Notes: generated by a model not told the origin, from the letters alone. A stretch of 64,000 nt of DNA from Psychrobacillus sp042945595 (GCF_042945595.1 NZ_CP168493.1:2728001-2792000); one strand, 5' to 3'. Positions 1 through 8,721 are shown, numbered from the stretch's first letter. A program made the numbers and translations.

Positions 1-138
1 ACTTAACAGCTCTTCTAGTTTCACATTAGAAATAGTACCATTTGTACAAATAATCTCAGGGGCTTCAGCAAGTATGCTTAAAAGTCGTAACTTGTCTGAT
101 CTTCCTTCAACGAGAATTACTTTATCACTGAACTCCAT
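1..138 (-). CDS. Toprim-domain protein, N-terminal part (YusF-like)
   Basis: Only the first 46 codons lie in the window; the gene runs off the left edge. The translation starts MEFSDKVILVEGRSDK, which carries the toprim signature (hydrophobic strand followed by the conserved Glu of VEG) found in small M5/OLD-like toprim proteins. The start is set by an AGGAGTG ribosome binding site just upstream of the ATG. Position next to gcvH and a yusI-like gene matches the B. subtilis yusF-yusG-gcvH-yusI order, so a YusF orthologue is likely. Its biochemical role is not established here; toprim domains act in nucleic acid cleavage or joining. Confidence 0.7.
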   Translation of the reverse strand, partial: MEFSDKVILVEGRSDKLRLLSILAEAPEIICTNGTISNVKLEELLS

Positions 139-279
139 TAGATTCACTCCTAGTTGGTCCTATCCATTAGTATATGAAAAAGCGCCAGATTATAACAACT
201 CGATTGCTTCAAGCTTTTATATTTTCCATTAGCAGTAACGATGTCCATAAACCCTAAAATGTTGCTTTACTCCCGTAAA

Positions 280-689
280 CAGATGGCATGTGCCCATACT
301 AAAACCATACGCCCCTAAAGCAGCGCAATATGCCCATAAAGCGAAGCTATCCGCCCGTAAGCGGATGGTATATGCCCCTACCAATTCCATAAACACCTAA
401 AGCAGCGCTATATTCCCGTAAAGCGAGGCTATCCTCCCGTAAACGGATGGTATATGCCCCTACCAATTCCATAAACACCTAAAGCAGCGCTATATGCCCG
501 TAAAGCGAGGCTATCCTCCCGTAAACGGATGGTATATGCCCCTACCAATTCCATAAACCCCTAAAGCAGCGCTATAAACCCGTAAAGCGAGGCTATCCTC
601 CCGTAAACGGATGGTATATGCCACTACCAATTCCATAAACACCTAAAGCAGCGCTATATGCTCGTAAACCTCCGCTATATTTCTATAAG
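280..689. repeat. 82-bp tandem repeat array (about five units)
   Basis: An exact 82-bp periodicity is visible: the phrase ACGGATGGTATATGCC recurs with its C at 362 (variant GCGG), 444, 526 and 608, and a diverged unit starts at 280. The middle units are nearly identical; the outer ones are degenerate, with a weak partial unit before 280. Each unit is built from four related modules of 20-21 bp beginning CCCGTAAA, CCCTA, CCATAAA or CACCTAAAG, so the array looks like a higher-order repeat grown from a 20-mer. The period is not a multiple of three and no reading frame crosses it. It fills most of the 650-bp gap between the toprim gene and gcvH. Confidence 0.9.
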
Positions 690-713
690 CCCATAAACCG
701 TCGTTAAAACCAT

Positions 714-751
714 AAAAAATAGACATTCAATTAACTTACAATTGAATGTCT
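714..751 (-). terminator. Rho-independent terminator of gcvH
   Basis: A 12-bp perfect stem (AGACATTCAATT with its complement, 7-nt loop) at 721-751 is followed on the minus strand by ATTTTTTATG, about 45 bp past the gcvH stop. Confidence 0.85.
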
Positions 752-794
752 AACATTTAATCAAGTAATTCCGAATGAAACGGCGCTACCTTTA

Positions 795-1175
795 TTATTC
801 TTGAATCAATTCGTCATATTGTTCTGAGGATAATAGTTCATCCATTTCTGATAAATTAGAAGGTTCTACAACGATCATCCATGCATTTTCATACGGAGAT
901 TCGTTTACAAATTCAGGGCTATCTTCTAATTCCGAGTTCACTTCTACTACCTTACCACTAATAGGTGCGTAAAGTTCCGATACAGTTTTTACTGATTCTA
1001 CACTACCAAATGGGTCTCCGGATTTAATATCGTCTCCAACTTGTGGAAGCTCTACAAATACGATATCCCCTAATTCTGATTGCGCAAAATGTGTAATACC
1101 AATGCGAACTTTACCGTCTTCTGTTTTAACCCATTCGTGCTCTTCTGAGTATTTTAAGTCTTTAGGTGTTGTCAT
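795..1175 (-). CDS. gcvH: Glycine cleavage system H protein
   Basis: 126 residues, the usual GcvH size. It carries the aminomethyl group of glycine on a lipoyl arm between the P, T and L proteins of the glycine cleavage complex. In Firmicutes GcvH is also the first acceptor in lipoate assembly. The lipoylation site is Lys63 in the motif VESVKTVSELYAP, and the N-terminal YSEEHEW is typical of the family. A GAGGGG ribosome binding site precedes the ATG. The other glycine cleavage genes are not in the window, as in Bacillus, where gcvH sits alone next to yusI. Confidence 0.97.
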   Translation of the reverse strand: MTTPKDLKYSEEHEWVKTEDGKVRIGITHFAQSELGDIVFVELPQVGDDIKSGDPFGSVESVKTVSELYAPISGKVVEVNSELEDSPEFVNESPYENAWMIVVEPSNLSEMDELLSSEQYDELIQE

Positions 1176-1247
1176 GATATACCCCTCTCAATTTGTTATA
1201 CATTCATTTATAATATTCACATATTTTCATTGTAAAAACAAGCTACT

Positions 1248-1610
1248 TTATATGCTTTTCCAAATATGTTCAAACTCTTCTTCCTTGAATCCTAGCGTTA
1301 AATGTTCTCCATCAAACACAAGTGGTCTTTTGATAAGCATCCCATCAGAGGAAAGAGTTTCAATTTGTTCTATTTCTGTCATATTTGGAAGCTTGTCTTT
1401 CAATTGTAATTCACGATACTTTGTCCCACTTGTATTAAACAATTTCTTTAAATCTATATTAGTTGTAGCTAGAATCTCTTTGATCATTTTTTTTGAAGGC
1501 GGTGTTTCAACAATATGATTATTTTCAAATTCAACACCATTATCTCTTAGCCATTTACTCGCCATATTACATGTACTACACTTTGGATATCCAAAAAATT
1601 GAATCGTCAT
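1248..1610 (-). CDS. Spx/ArsC-family protein (YusI-like)
   Basis: 120 residues with a thioredoxin-like ArsC fold. It opens with a beta strand (MTIQFFGYPKC) and a CxxC pair at Cys11 and Cys14 (KCSTC). The late motif RPLVFDGEHLTLGF corresponds to the R-P-hydrophobic segment of Spx/ArsC/MgsR proteins. The family includes thiol-based regulators that bind RNA polymerase alpha (Spx) and arsenate reductases; nothing in the sequence decides between them. The neighbours gcvH and fadE match B. subtilis yusI, whose function is not established. It is transcribed toward gcvH with about 70 bp between them, so co-transcription is possible. Confidence 0.85.
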   Translation of the reverse strand: MTIQFFGYPKCSTCNMASKWLRDNGVEFENNHIVETPPSKKMIKEILATTNIDLKKLFNTSGTKYRELQLKDKLPNMTEIEQIETLSSDGMLIKRPLVFDGEHLTLGFKEEEFEHIWKSI

Positions 1611-1633
1611 ACCTTCTCACCTTTTTTCTATTT

Positions 1634-1642
1634 ATCATAGCA
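1634..1642 (-). promoter_or_regulatory. Candidate extended -10 promoter of the yusI-like gene
   Basis: On the minus strand TGC-TATGAT lies about 25 bp upstream of the ATG at 1610, an extended -10 form. No good -35 was found at 16-18 bp (TTGTAA is 19 bp away). Confidence 0.4.
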
Positions 1643-1789
1643 CACTACCGTTGCAAAATTACAATGGTATTATGCGACGAGCTTCGCGCAGGAGCACATT
1701 GTTTTAACCATTGCTGAATCGCAATGGTCAATAAAAGCCGATCCACATGGCACTGACTACCTTTTTTGAGACAGGAATAAAAACCCCTA

Positions 1790-2629
1790 TTATGCAGCCA
1801 ATTGACGGTATTGAATCGGCGATTGGCTGTTTAATTTCGTTTGAATACGGATATTGTTATAATAAGTAATGTATTCTTCGACGATTTGTATCACACATGC
1901 ATTCGTTGTGCGATAGATATCGTCTAGATAGAACGTTTCAGACTTTAGCGTGGAATGAAACGTTTCGATTGGGGAATTATCAGCTGGCGTGCCTTTGCGG
2001 GACATGCTCATGGTAATTCTTTTTTCTTTGACTGCTTTTTGATAAGCATAGGACGTATAAACGGAACCTTGGTCACTATGCAGAATACATCCTTCTGGTA
2101 GATCAGGCAATTGATTGAGCGTGTCCAACACAAAATCGGTGTCTTGTTTGAAACCGATAGTTTGTGCCACAATCTCGCCATTGAAGACATCGAGAATACT
2201 AGAAAGATACATCATCGATTGGCCAAAAGGCAAGTACGTAATATCCGTAACTAATTTCTCTAAGGGACTAGAAGCTAAAAAATCCCGTTCCAATAAATTC
2301 GGTACGACATATGCCGGCTGTCCCGTACGCTTCCGTTTTTTCACCTTTACTCTACATTGCCAACCATATTTTTGCATAGCACGCTGCACAGTTTTCACAC
2401 AAACTCCTGTGTATAGAGCAGAAATCTTTCGATAACCATATCGGAACTTATGTTGTTTGCACATGTCGCCAATCTGTTGATCTCGAATCTCCTTTTGTGT
2501 GTTTTGATCGGCATTCTTTCTCCAACGATAGTAAGATGAGCGACCTACACCAAGGTGACGACAAATCTCTCCAACTGGCATAACGTTCTTTAATTCTTCA
2601 ACTAATTGGATCACTACTTTTGGCACCAC
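1790..2629 (-). CDS. IS3-family transposase OrfB (DDE integrase domain)
   Basis: 279 residues from a GTG. An HTH_21-like N-terminal part (SSYYRW, FRYGYRKI) is followed by an rve integrase core. The DD(35)E triad is visible: Asp129 in VTDITYLPF, Asp186 in LHSDQGSVY and Glu222 in SPIETFHSTLKSE. It overlaps the end of orfA by 16 bp in another frame. The overlap contains CCAAAAG, which could support the -1 frameshift that makes the OrfAB fusion in IS3 elements. No internal stops are seen. Confidence 0.93.
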   Translation of the reverse strand: MVPKVVIQLVEELKNVMPVGEICRHLGVGRSSYYRWRKNADQNTQKEIRDQQIGDMCKQHKFRYGYRKISALYTGVCVKTVQRAMQKYGWQCRVKVKKRKRTGQPAYVVPNLLERDFLASSPLEKLVTDITYLPFGQSMMYLSSILDVFNGEIVAQTIGFKQDTDFVLDTLNQLPDLPEGCILHSDQGSVYTSYAYQKAVKEKRITMSMSRKGTPADNSPIETFHSTLKSETFYLDDIYRTTNACVIQIVEEYITYYNNIRIQTKLNSQSPIQYRQLAA

Positions 2630-2931
2630 TTCCTTTCCAATTCCTCGTACTTTTTTAATACTTCAATCTGCTTTTTCAAATATCGATTCTCTGCCTGCAG
2701 TTTGGCAGTCTCACTTCCATATTCCGGTCCTTTACCGAAGGTATATTGTTTACCGACTGGTTGATGGAGACGGTGGATTTCTCCATTTCGATACCAATGC
2801 ATCCATCTCTTTAATTGCGTTTTGTTCCGAATACTCAATTTTTCCATTACTTCCTTTACTGGTACCTTAGCCAGTCGCATTTCTATCGCCTTCATTTTCA
2901 CTTCGACTGGATAACTGACTCTTGTCCCCAT
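2614..2931 (-). CDS. IS3-family transposase OrfA (helix-turn-helix)
   Basis: 105 residues. The N-terminal 50 residues form a transposase-type helix-turn-helix (YPVEVKMKAIEMRLAKVPVK), which binds the IS ends. Residues about 75-100 form a heptad leucine-zipper-like segment (LQAENRYLKKQIEVLKKYEEL) used for multimerisation in IS3 OrfA proteins. An AGGTGTTTTTTCT segment precedes the ATG. The stop lies inside the start of orfB, as expected for programmed frameshifting. Confidence 0.9.
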   Translation of the reverse strand: MGTRVSYPVEVKMKAIEMRLAKVPVKEVMEKLSIRNKTQLKRWMHWYRNGEIHRLHQPVGKQYTFGKGPEYGSETAKLQAENRYLKKQIEVLKKYEELERKWCQK

Positions 2932-3047
2932 AGAAAAAACACCTCCGTATTGAATTTAGGTATTGTATACCCGTTTTTCAACGAAAGGTGCTTTTATTTG
3001 TCTCATTTATTTAGGTCAGTGCCCATAGGATCGGCTTTTTATCTTTA

Positions 3048-4829
3048 TTAAACGATGTATTTTTCCGCATCAATTAATTTAACAGATGCTTCACGTTTTT
3101 TAAGAATTAAATTATATGGCGTGTTACGAGTTAATTTACGTAATGCAGAAATCATCATGCGTAAAGTATCACCTTCAACAGATGCGATCAGCGTTTCTTT
3201 CGCTGCTTTTTCGATCTCATCAAATGCTTCCTGACAGAAAATTTGTGAGTAAAGCAGTTTTTGGTGCGCTTTTTCTACTCCATCACGGCCAATTGCTTTT
3301 TCTGTACGTAATACAGCAGATTCCATTGCAAATAAGTTATTGGCAATATTTGCGATGTTGACTAATACTTCTTGCTCTGCCTCTAACTTTGTACCAAAGC
3401 GTTGTGCAGCAAGACCAGCAGCAAGTAAACCGATTTTCTTTGCATTTGCTACTAATACTTTTTCTTGTGCAAGTGGCTCGTCACTAACTTCTTCTGGCAT
3501 CATCATTAATAGCTCTTCTTGTAAGCTTTGTGCTTTTTGAAGTAGTGGTAATTCGCCTTTCATTGCTTTCTTCAAGAACGTACCTGGAACGATTAGTCGG
3601 TTAATTTCGTTTGTTCCTTCAAAAATGCGATTAATGCGGGAGTCACGATAAATGCGCTCCACTTCGTATTCTTGCATAAAGCCATATCCACCGTGAAGCT
3701 GAACCGCTTCGTCTGCGATATAGTCTAATACTTCTGATCCTACTACTTTATTAATAGAGCATTCAATTGCATACTCCGCAATAGAAGCTGCAATTGCTTT
3801 TCCGTCTTTTTGTTCTTCTTCACTTAATTGACTCATACGATCTTCAAAATAACCAACTGTACGATAGATTAAGCTTTCTGTTGCATACAATTTTGAAGCC
3901 ATTGTTGCCAATTTTTGTTTCGTTAGATTAAAAGAAGAAATAGGCGTTTTAAATTGTTGACGCTGGTTTGTATAAGAGATTGCTAGCTCTAATGCTCGCT
4001 TAGATCCACCAACTGTGCCCACGCCTAATTTGTAGCGGCCAATGTTCAAAATATTGAAGGCAATTACATGACCGCGCCCGATTTCCCCTAGCAAGTTTTC
4101 CACTGGTACTTCTGCGTCTTGTAAAATAAGCGTGCGAGTGGAAGAAGATTTAATGCCCATTTTCTTCTCTTCTGCACCAACGGATACGCCAGGAAATTCA
4201 CGTTCTACGATGAATGCGGAGAATTTATCTCCATCTATTTTTGCATAAACAACAAATACATCTGCAAATCCTGCATTTGTAATCCATTGCTTCTCCCCAT
4301 TTAAAATGTAATGAGTACCTTCTGCATTTAATTTTGCACTTGTTTTTGCTCCTAATGCATCGGAACCTGAACCTGGCTCTGTTAACGCATAAGCAAAAAT
4401 TTTCTCACCGGATGCTGAGTTTGGTAAGTACTTTTGTTTTTGCTCTTCATTACCAAATAAAACGATAGGCAAAGTACCGATTCCTACATGTGCTCCGTGC
4501 GTGATAGAGAAACCACCAGCTACAGATAGTTTCTCTGCAATTAAAGCAGATGAAATCTTATCTAATGCAAGGCCGCCATATTCTTCCGGAATATCAGCTG
4601 CAAGTAAACCTAGATCTCCTGCCTCTTTTAATAAACGGACCGAATGCTCAAACTCGTGATGTTCTAATTTTTCAACAACAGGTAACACTCGGCTTTTCAC
4701 ATAGTCATCTGCTGTTTTAGCAATCATTTTTTGCTCATCAGTAAAATCCTCTGGTGTAAATACTCGACTTGCATCTATGTCTTCTACTAAAAAGCTTCCA
4801 CCTTTAATTACATCCTTAACTACAGTCAT
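3048..4829 (-). CDS. fadE: Acyl-CoA dehydrogenase FadE
   Basis: FAD enzyme for the first step of fatty-acid beta-oxidation (acyl-CoA to trans-2-enoyl-CoA). About 593 residues, close to the 594 of B. subtilis FadE. An acyl-CoA dehydrogenase core covers about residues 35-415. It is followed by the roughly 170-residue C-terminal extension seen in FadE and very-long-chain dehydrogenases. The catalytic base is the Glu of IFEGTNEINR (near residue 404 from this start); EPGSGSD and QLHGGYGFMQEY are other family signatures. The start at 4829 is chosen because GGGGG stands 8 nt before that ATG; the ATG two codons earlier is too close. Last gene of fadN-fadA-fadE, 33 bp after fadA. An IS now separates it from its terminator. 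Confidence 0.95.
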   Translation of the reverse strand: MTVVKDVIKGGSFLVEDIDASRVFTPEDFTDEQKMIAKTADDYVKSRVLPVVEKLEHHEFEHSVRLLKEAGDLGLLAADIPEEYGGLALDKISSALIAEKLSVAGGFSITHGAHVGIGTLPIVLFGNEEQKQKYLPNSASGEKIFAYALTEPGSGSDALGAKTSAKLNAEGTHYILNGEKQWITNAGFADVFVVYAKIDGDKFSAFIVEREFPGVSVGAEEKKMGIKSSSTRTLILQDAEVPVENLLGEIGRGHVIAFNILNIGRYKLGVGTVGGSKRALELAISYTNQRQQFKTPISSFNLTKQKLATMASKLYATESLIYRTVGYFEDRMSQLSEEEQKDGKAIAASIAEYAIECSINKVVGSEVLDYIADEAVQLHGGYGFMQEYEVERIYRDSRINRIFEGTNEINRLIVPGTFLKKAMKGELPLLQKAQSLQEELLMMMPEEVSDEPLAQEKVLVANAKKIGLLAAGLAAQRFGTKLEAEQEVLVNIANIANNLFAMESAVLRTEKAIGRDGVEKAHQKLLYSQIFCQEAFDEIEKAAKETLIASVEGDTLRMMISALRKLTRNTPYNLILKKREASVKLIDAEKYIV

Positions 4830-4862
4830 ACTCATTTCCCCCTGTTTGAATGATAGATTAGT

Positions 4863-6038
4863 TTATAATAGCTCAAACACTCCGGCAGCTCCCATTCCCC
4901 CGCCGATACACATCGTAACAACACCAAACTGCTTCCCTTGACGTTTTAATTCACTAATTAATTTTAAAGATAATATAGTTCCAGTTGCTCCAAGTGGATG
5001 TCCTAATGCGATTGCTCCACCATTTACATTTACTTTATCTATATCAATTCCTAGATGACGAACTACTTGAATCGCTTGCGAAGCAAATGCTTCATTAACT
5101 TCCCAAACATCGATATCTTCTATTGATAACCCGGCTAGTTTCAATGCTTTTGGTACCGCTACAATCGGACCAATCCCCATTACTTCTGGTGGAACGCCCC
5201 CAACAGCGAATGAACGGAATTTTGCGATTGGTTTTAATCCTTGTGCTTCCGCAACTTCACGATCCATCACTAGAACTGCCCCTGCTCCGTCCGAAGTTTG
5301 AGAAGCATTTCCTGCTGTTACAGATCCACGTACATTGAATACCGGACGCAATTTCGCTAATGTTTCGACTGATGTACCAACACGTACACCTTCATCCATT
5401 TCGAATAAAAACTTTTGCACTTGTGCTTTATTGTTTCCATCCACAAAATGCTTCACTACTTCGACAGGAACGATATCATCATTAAATTTACCAGCCGCAA
5501 TAGCTGCTGCCGCAAGTTCATGAGAACGTACTGCAAAAGCATCTTGATCTGCACGGCTTACACCATACTTGCTCGCAACTTGCTCAGCCGTATGCCCCAT
5601 TCCCATATAATATTGTGGTGCGGATTCCGCTAGATGTGCATTTGGACGAATCGTATTCCCCATCATCGGTACCATACTCATCGACTCTACTCCACCAGCA
5701 ATAATTGCTTCCGATGATCCGAGCATAATTCGCTCTGCTGCATATGCAATGGTTTGCAATCCCGAAGAACAAAAACGATTTATTGTAATAGCTGGGGTTG
5801 AATCCGGTAGACCTGCTAACGCTCCAATATTTCTAGCCACATTCATCCCTTGCTCTGCTTCTGGCATTGCACATCCTAATATTAAGTCATCGATTGGGCC
5901 ATCATAACCACCCGCTCTTATCAACGTTTCTCTTACGACTAATGCCCCAAAATCATCTGGACGAACAGTTGCTAAAGATCCTTTTTTCGCTTTTCCTATT
6001 GGTGTTCTTGCACCTGCTACGATAACTGCTTCACGCAT
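4863..6038 (-). CDS. fadA: Acetyl-CoA acyltransferase (3-ketoacyl-CoA thiolase) FadA
   Basis: 391 residues, the same length as B. subtilis FadA. It catalyses thiolytic cleavage of 3-ketoacyl-CoA, the last step of the beta-oxidation cycle. The nucleophile is Cys90 in NRFCSSGLQT, the general base is His347 in GHPLGATG, and the second Cys is Cys377 in CIGGGMG. These three thiolase signatures are intact. An AAAGGAGG ribosome binding site sits 7 nt before the ATG. It lies 30 bp after fadN and 33 bp before fadE in one operon. Confidence 0.96.
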   Translation of the reverse strand: MREAVIVAGARTPIGKAKKGSLATVRPDDFGALVVRETLIRAGGYDGPIDDLILGCAMPEAEQGMNVARNIGALAGLPDSTPAITINRFCSSGLQTIAYAAERIMLGSSEAIIAGGVESMSMVPMMGNTIRPNAHLAESAPQYYMGMGHTAEQVASKYGVSRADQDAFAVRSHELAAAAIAAGKFNDDIVPVEVVKHFVDGNNKAQVQKFLFEMDEGVRVGTSVETLAKLRPVFNVRGSVTAGNASQTSDGAGAVLVMDREVAEAQGLKPIAKFRSFAVGGVPPEVMGIGPIVAVPKALKLAGLSIEDIDVWEVNEAFASQAIQVVRHLGIDIDKVNVNGGAIALGHPLGATGTILSLKLISELKRQGKQFGVVTMCIGGGMGAAGVFELL

Positions 6039-6068
6039 GAGTTTTCCTCCTTTAACCTGAACGCAAAA

Positions 6069-8453
6069 TTAGTTGCGTAATGGCTTACCTTTCACTAGCA
6101 TGTACTGCATTCTTGCTTGTGATTTTGGGTCTGCAACTAAACTTAAAAAAGCTTCCCGTTCCAGGTTAAGCAAATACTGCTCATCCACTAAAGTGCCATA
6201 TGGAACTTCCCCACCCGCAATAACATAAGCAAGCTTCTTAGCTATTTTCATATCATGTTCACTAATAAAGCCTGAGAGAAACATACCCTCTGCTCCTAAC
6301 AATAAAGTTGCATAACCAGGTGAACCTGTTACTGGAACCTTCTCATGAATTGGCGCTTTATATCCAGCTTCCGCAAGGGAAAGTGCTGCCTGTTTTGCAT
6401 CATATAATTGATGATCCGGATTCACACTAATACCATCCGCAAAGTTCAAGAAGTTATTTTCGCGAGCTTCTTCCCCAGAAGTCGAAACTTTCGCCATTGC
6501 AATTGTTTCGAATACTTTGTTTGCAACATTTTGGTAGTCTACTTGAACGCCATTCGGAAGGCCTTTTAAATGTTTCATGTATAGTTCTTTGTTTCCGCCA
6601 CCACCAGGGATTAGACCAACCCCTACTTCAACTAGCCCCATGTATGTTTCGGTTGTTGCTTGAATATGCGCTGCTGGCAAGCAAGCTTCTGCTCCTCCTC
6701 CTAACGTCATAGCAAACGGAGCTGCAACAACAGGTTTAGAGGAATATTTTATTTTCATCATCGCATTTTGAAAGCTACGAACAACAAAATCTAATTCAAA
6801 CATATTATCATCTTGCGCTTCCATTAAGATCATGCCAAGATTAGCACCTACACTAAAGTTTTTCCCTTGGTTTCCAATGACAAGACCTTTATAATTCTTT
6901 TCCACTTCATCTACTGCAAAGTTGATCATCTGAACGATATCTATACCGATGGAGTTTGATTTAGAGTGAAATTCAAGTAATGCAATTCCATCTCCCAAGT
7001 CTATTAAACTTGCACCAGCATTGGACTTAATGACACCGTGTTTTTTCTTATACCTTTTCAAATCAATTACCTTTTCATTTACAGGAACGATTTTGTAGTC
7101 GTTTCCGTCGAAGAAATATTGATCTCCATTTTCTTCTTTATAGAAAGAATTGAATCCTTTATCTAACAATGAATGAGCAAAATACGGGATTTCTAGCCCT
7201 TCCGCCTTCATTTTTTCAACTGATTCGTTTACGCCGATTGCATCCCATATTTCAAACGGACCTTGTTGCCAACCAAATCCCCATTTCATCGCTTGGTCGA
7301 TCGCTACAATATCATCTGCAATCTCGCCGTGAAGCTCTGCAGAATATAGAAGTGTTGGACTTAAAATGCTCCATAGAAGTTCACCAGTACGGTCCTTTGC
7401 ATACGTCAATGTTTTCACTTTTGCTGAAAGACCTTTTTGTTGTTTAGCCATTTCCATGGATGGAGTTGTTAATTTTTTTACTGATTCATATTCAAGCGTG
7501 TCTATATTCAATTCGAAAATTTCTTTCTCTTTTTTCATGAAGAACCCTTGCCCCGTTTTTGCTCCAAGCCATTTATTTTCTAGCATTTTGTCCAGGAAAG
7601 CAGGGACTTCAAATACTTTTTGCTCTTCTCCTGTTGTTAAGTCATGCACATTCTTTGCAACATGCGCAAACGTATCTAGTCCAACGACGTCTAATGTGCG
7701 GAATGTTGCAGATTTTGGACGGCCAATTAATGGACCTGTGACAGAATCCACTTCCCCTACGGAATATCCACGCGCCTGCATTTCGCGCAATGACACGAGT
7801 AACCCGTATGTACCAATACGGTTAGCAATAAAGTTAGGAGTGTCTTTTGCTAAAACGACACCTTTCCCTAGCACATCTTCCCCAAATTTCTTCATGAATT
7901 CTACAACTTCAAAATCAGTAGTTGTAGCTGGAATTACTTCTAAAAGCTTTAAATAACGTGGTGGATTAAAAAAATGTGTCCCTAAGAAATGTTTGCCAAA
8001 GTCTTCCGAACGGCCTTCTACCATTGCATTAACGCTTATCCCAGAAGTATTGGAACTAACAATTGTACCCGCTTTTCGGACTGCATCTATTTTCTCGTAT
8101 AAACTCTTTTTCACTTCTAAATTTTCCACGACTACTTCAATTATCCAGTCCATATCTTTTAATTTCTCTAAATCATCTTCCAAATTACCCGCAGTTATTA
8201 ATTGCAGATTTTTCTTAGACGTAAGTGGAGCAGGTTTTTGTTTTAATAATTTTTGTAAAGCTGTTTGGGCGAAACGATTTCGAACTGCTGGATGCTCCAA
8301 AGAAAATCCTTTTGTTTGTTCTTCATTGTTTACTTCATTTGGAACAATATCTAATAAAAGCGTCGGAATGCCGATATTCGCTAAGTGAGCGGCAATTCCA
8401 GAACCCATTACCCCTGAGCCTAAAACAGCTGCCTTTTTAATTTGATATGTCAT
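6069..8453 (-). CDS. fadN: 3-hydroxyacyl-CoA dehydrogenase / enoyl-CoA hydratase FadN
   Basis: Bifunctional beta-oxidation enzyme of 794 residues (B. subtilis FadN has 789). The N-terminal half is the NAD-dependent 3-hydroxyacyl-CoA dehydrogenase, with Rossmann motif VLGSGVMGSGIAAHLA near residues 10-25 and the HFFNPPRYLKLLE motif. A second dehydrogenase C-terminal domain spans about 200-430. A crotonase-like domain at about 470-700 contains GGGAEACLPA and GLIPGGGGNKE. The start is placed at the ATG at 8453, 8 nt after GGGAGG; a TTG two codons upstream would be too close. First gene of the fad operon, with a FadR operator directly upstream. Confidence 0.95.
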   Translation of the reverse strand: MTYQIKKAAVLGSGVMGSGIAAHLANIGIPTLLLDIVPNEVNNEEQTKGFSLEHPAVRNRFAQTALQKLLKQKPAPLTSKKNLQLITAGNLEDDLEKLKDMDWIIEVVVENLEVKKSLYEKIDAVRKAGTIVSSNTSGISVNAMVEGRSEDFGKHFLGTHFFNPPRYLKLLEVIPATTTDFEVVEFMKKFGEDVLGKGVVLAKDTPNFIANRIGTYGLLVSLREMQARGYSVGEVDSVTGPLIGRPKSATFRTLDVVGLDTFAHVAKNVHDLTTGEEQKVFEVPAFLDKMLENKWLGAKTGQGFFMKKEKEIFELNIDTLEYESVKKLTTPSMEMAKQQKGLSAKVKTLTYAKDRTGELLWSILSPTLLYSAELHGEIADDIVAIDQAMKWGFGWQQGPFEIWDAIGVNESVEKMKAEGLEIPYFAHSLLDKGFNSFYKEENGDQYFFDGNDYKIVPVNEKVIDLKRYKKKHGVIKSNAGASLIDLGDGIALLEFHSKSNSIGIDIVQMINFAVDEVEKNYKGLVIGNQGKNFSVGANLGMILMEAQDDNMFELDFVVRSFQNAMMKIKYSSKPVVAAPFAMTLGGGAEACLPAAHIQATTETYMGLVEVGVGLIPGGGGNKELYMKHLKGLPNGVQVDYQNVANKVFETIAMAKVSTSGEEARENNFLNFADGISVNPDHQLYDAKQAALSLAEAGYKAPIHEKVPVTGSPGYATLLLGAEGMFLSGFISEHDMKIAKKLAYVIAGGEVPYGTLVDEQYLLNLEREAFLSLVADPKSQARMQYMLVKGKPLRN

Positions 8454-8475
8454 GTGCAATGCCTCCCAATCACTT

Positions 8476-8493
8476 TGAATGAATGTTCATTCA
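8476..8493. promoter_or_regulatory. FadR (YsiA-type) operator
   Basis: TGAATGA-ATGT-TCATTCA, a perfect 7+7 palindrome with a 4-bp spacer, 22 bp upstream of the fadN start. It fits the Bacillus FadR consensus TGAATGA-N4-TCATTCA. In that system FadR represses beta-oxidation genes and long-chain acyl-CoA releases it. An AT-rich segment just upstream (TATAAATAAAAT on the minus strand) probably holds the -10. Confidence 0.9.
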
Positions 8494-8721
8494 TTTTATT
8501 TATAAAAAAATAAAACCAATCTCTATATCTATTAGTTTAGAACACTATTTAAATTTTCGCAATAATTAAATGATACGTTTGGAGCAATTTTCTTTCTAGT
8601 CTTTCAGAAACAGTGTACACTATTTAAGAAAAGTGAAAGGTGCCTATTTTACCGTTATTTTTTTTGAGACAAGCTGGCACCTGGAGTCAAGACACAGAGA
8701 AATCTTAGGAGGTTATATTTT

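Larger units (their letters stand above)
1749..3023 (-). mobile_element. IS3-family insertion sequence, 1275 bp
   Basis: Terminal inverted repeats begin GGCACTGAC at 1749 and end GTCAGTGCC at 3023, with a second conserved patch (TGAGACA) about 20 bp inside each end. A 3-bp direct repeat CAT flanks the element (1746-1748 and 3024-3026), a usual target duplication size for IS3 elements. It carries overlapping orfA and orfB on the minus strand, the same direction as the fad operon. Both frames are open and the catalytic residues are present, so it may be active or recently inserted. Group within IS3 (IS150-like is my guess) was not tested. Confidence 0.9.
1733..3039 (-). terminator. Fad operon terminator split by an IS element
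   Basis: AAAAGCCGATCC at 1733-1744 is perfectly complementary to GGATCGGCTTTT at 3028-3039. Removing the IS (1749-3023) and one copy of the CAT duplication brings the arms together with a 5-nt loop (ACATA). This gives a 12-bp hairpin with a run of T on either strand, placed just after the fadE stop codon. In its present form the arms are about 1.28 kb apart, so it should no longer act as a terminator for fadE transcripts. Confidence 0.8.

Noticed and set aside
280..689. CRISPR array
   Set aside because: The 82-bp units are near-identical along their whole length; there are no unique spacers and no cas genes nearby.
1102..1717. Plus-strand ORFs over gcvH and the Spx-like gene
   Set aside because: Shadows of well-supported minus-strand genes, with no ribosome binding site or family match.
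8635..8690. Solo end of the IS3 element upstream of the thioredoxin-like gene
   Set aside because: TTTTTTTTGAGACAAG and GGCACC recall the IS ends, but the order is wrong and the match is short; AGGTGCC/GGCACCT looks like an ordinary hairpin.
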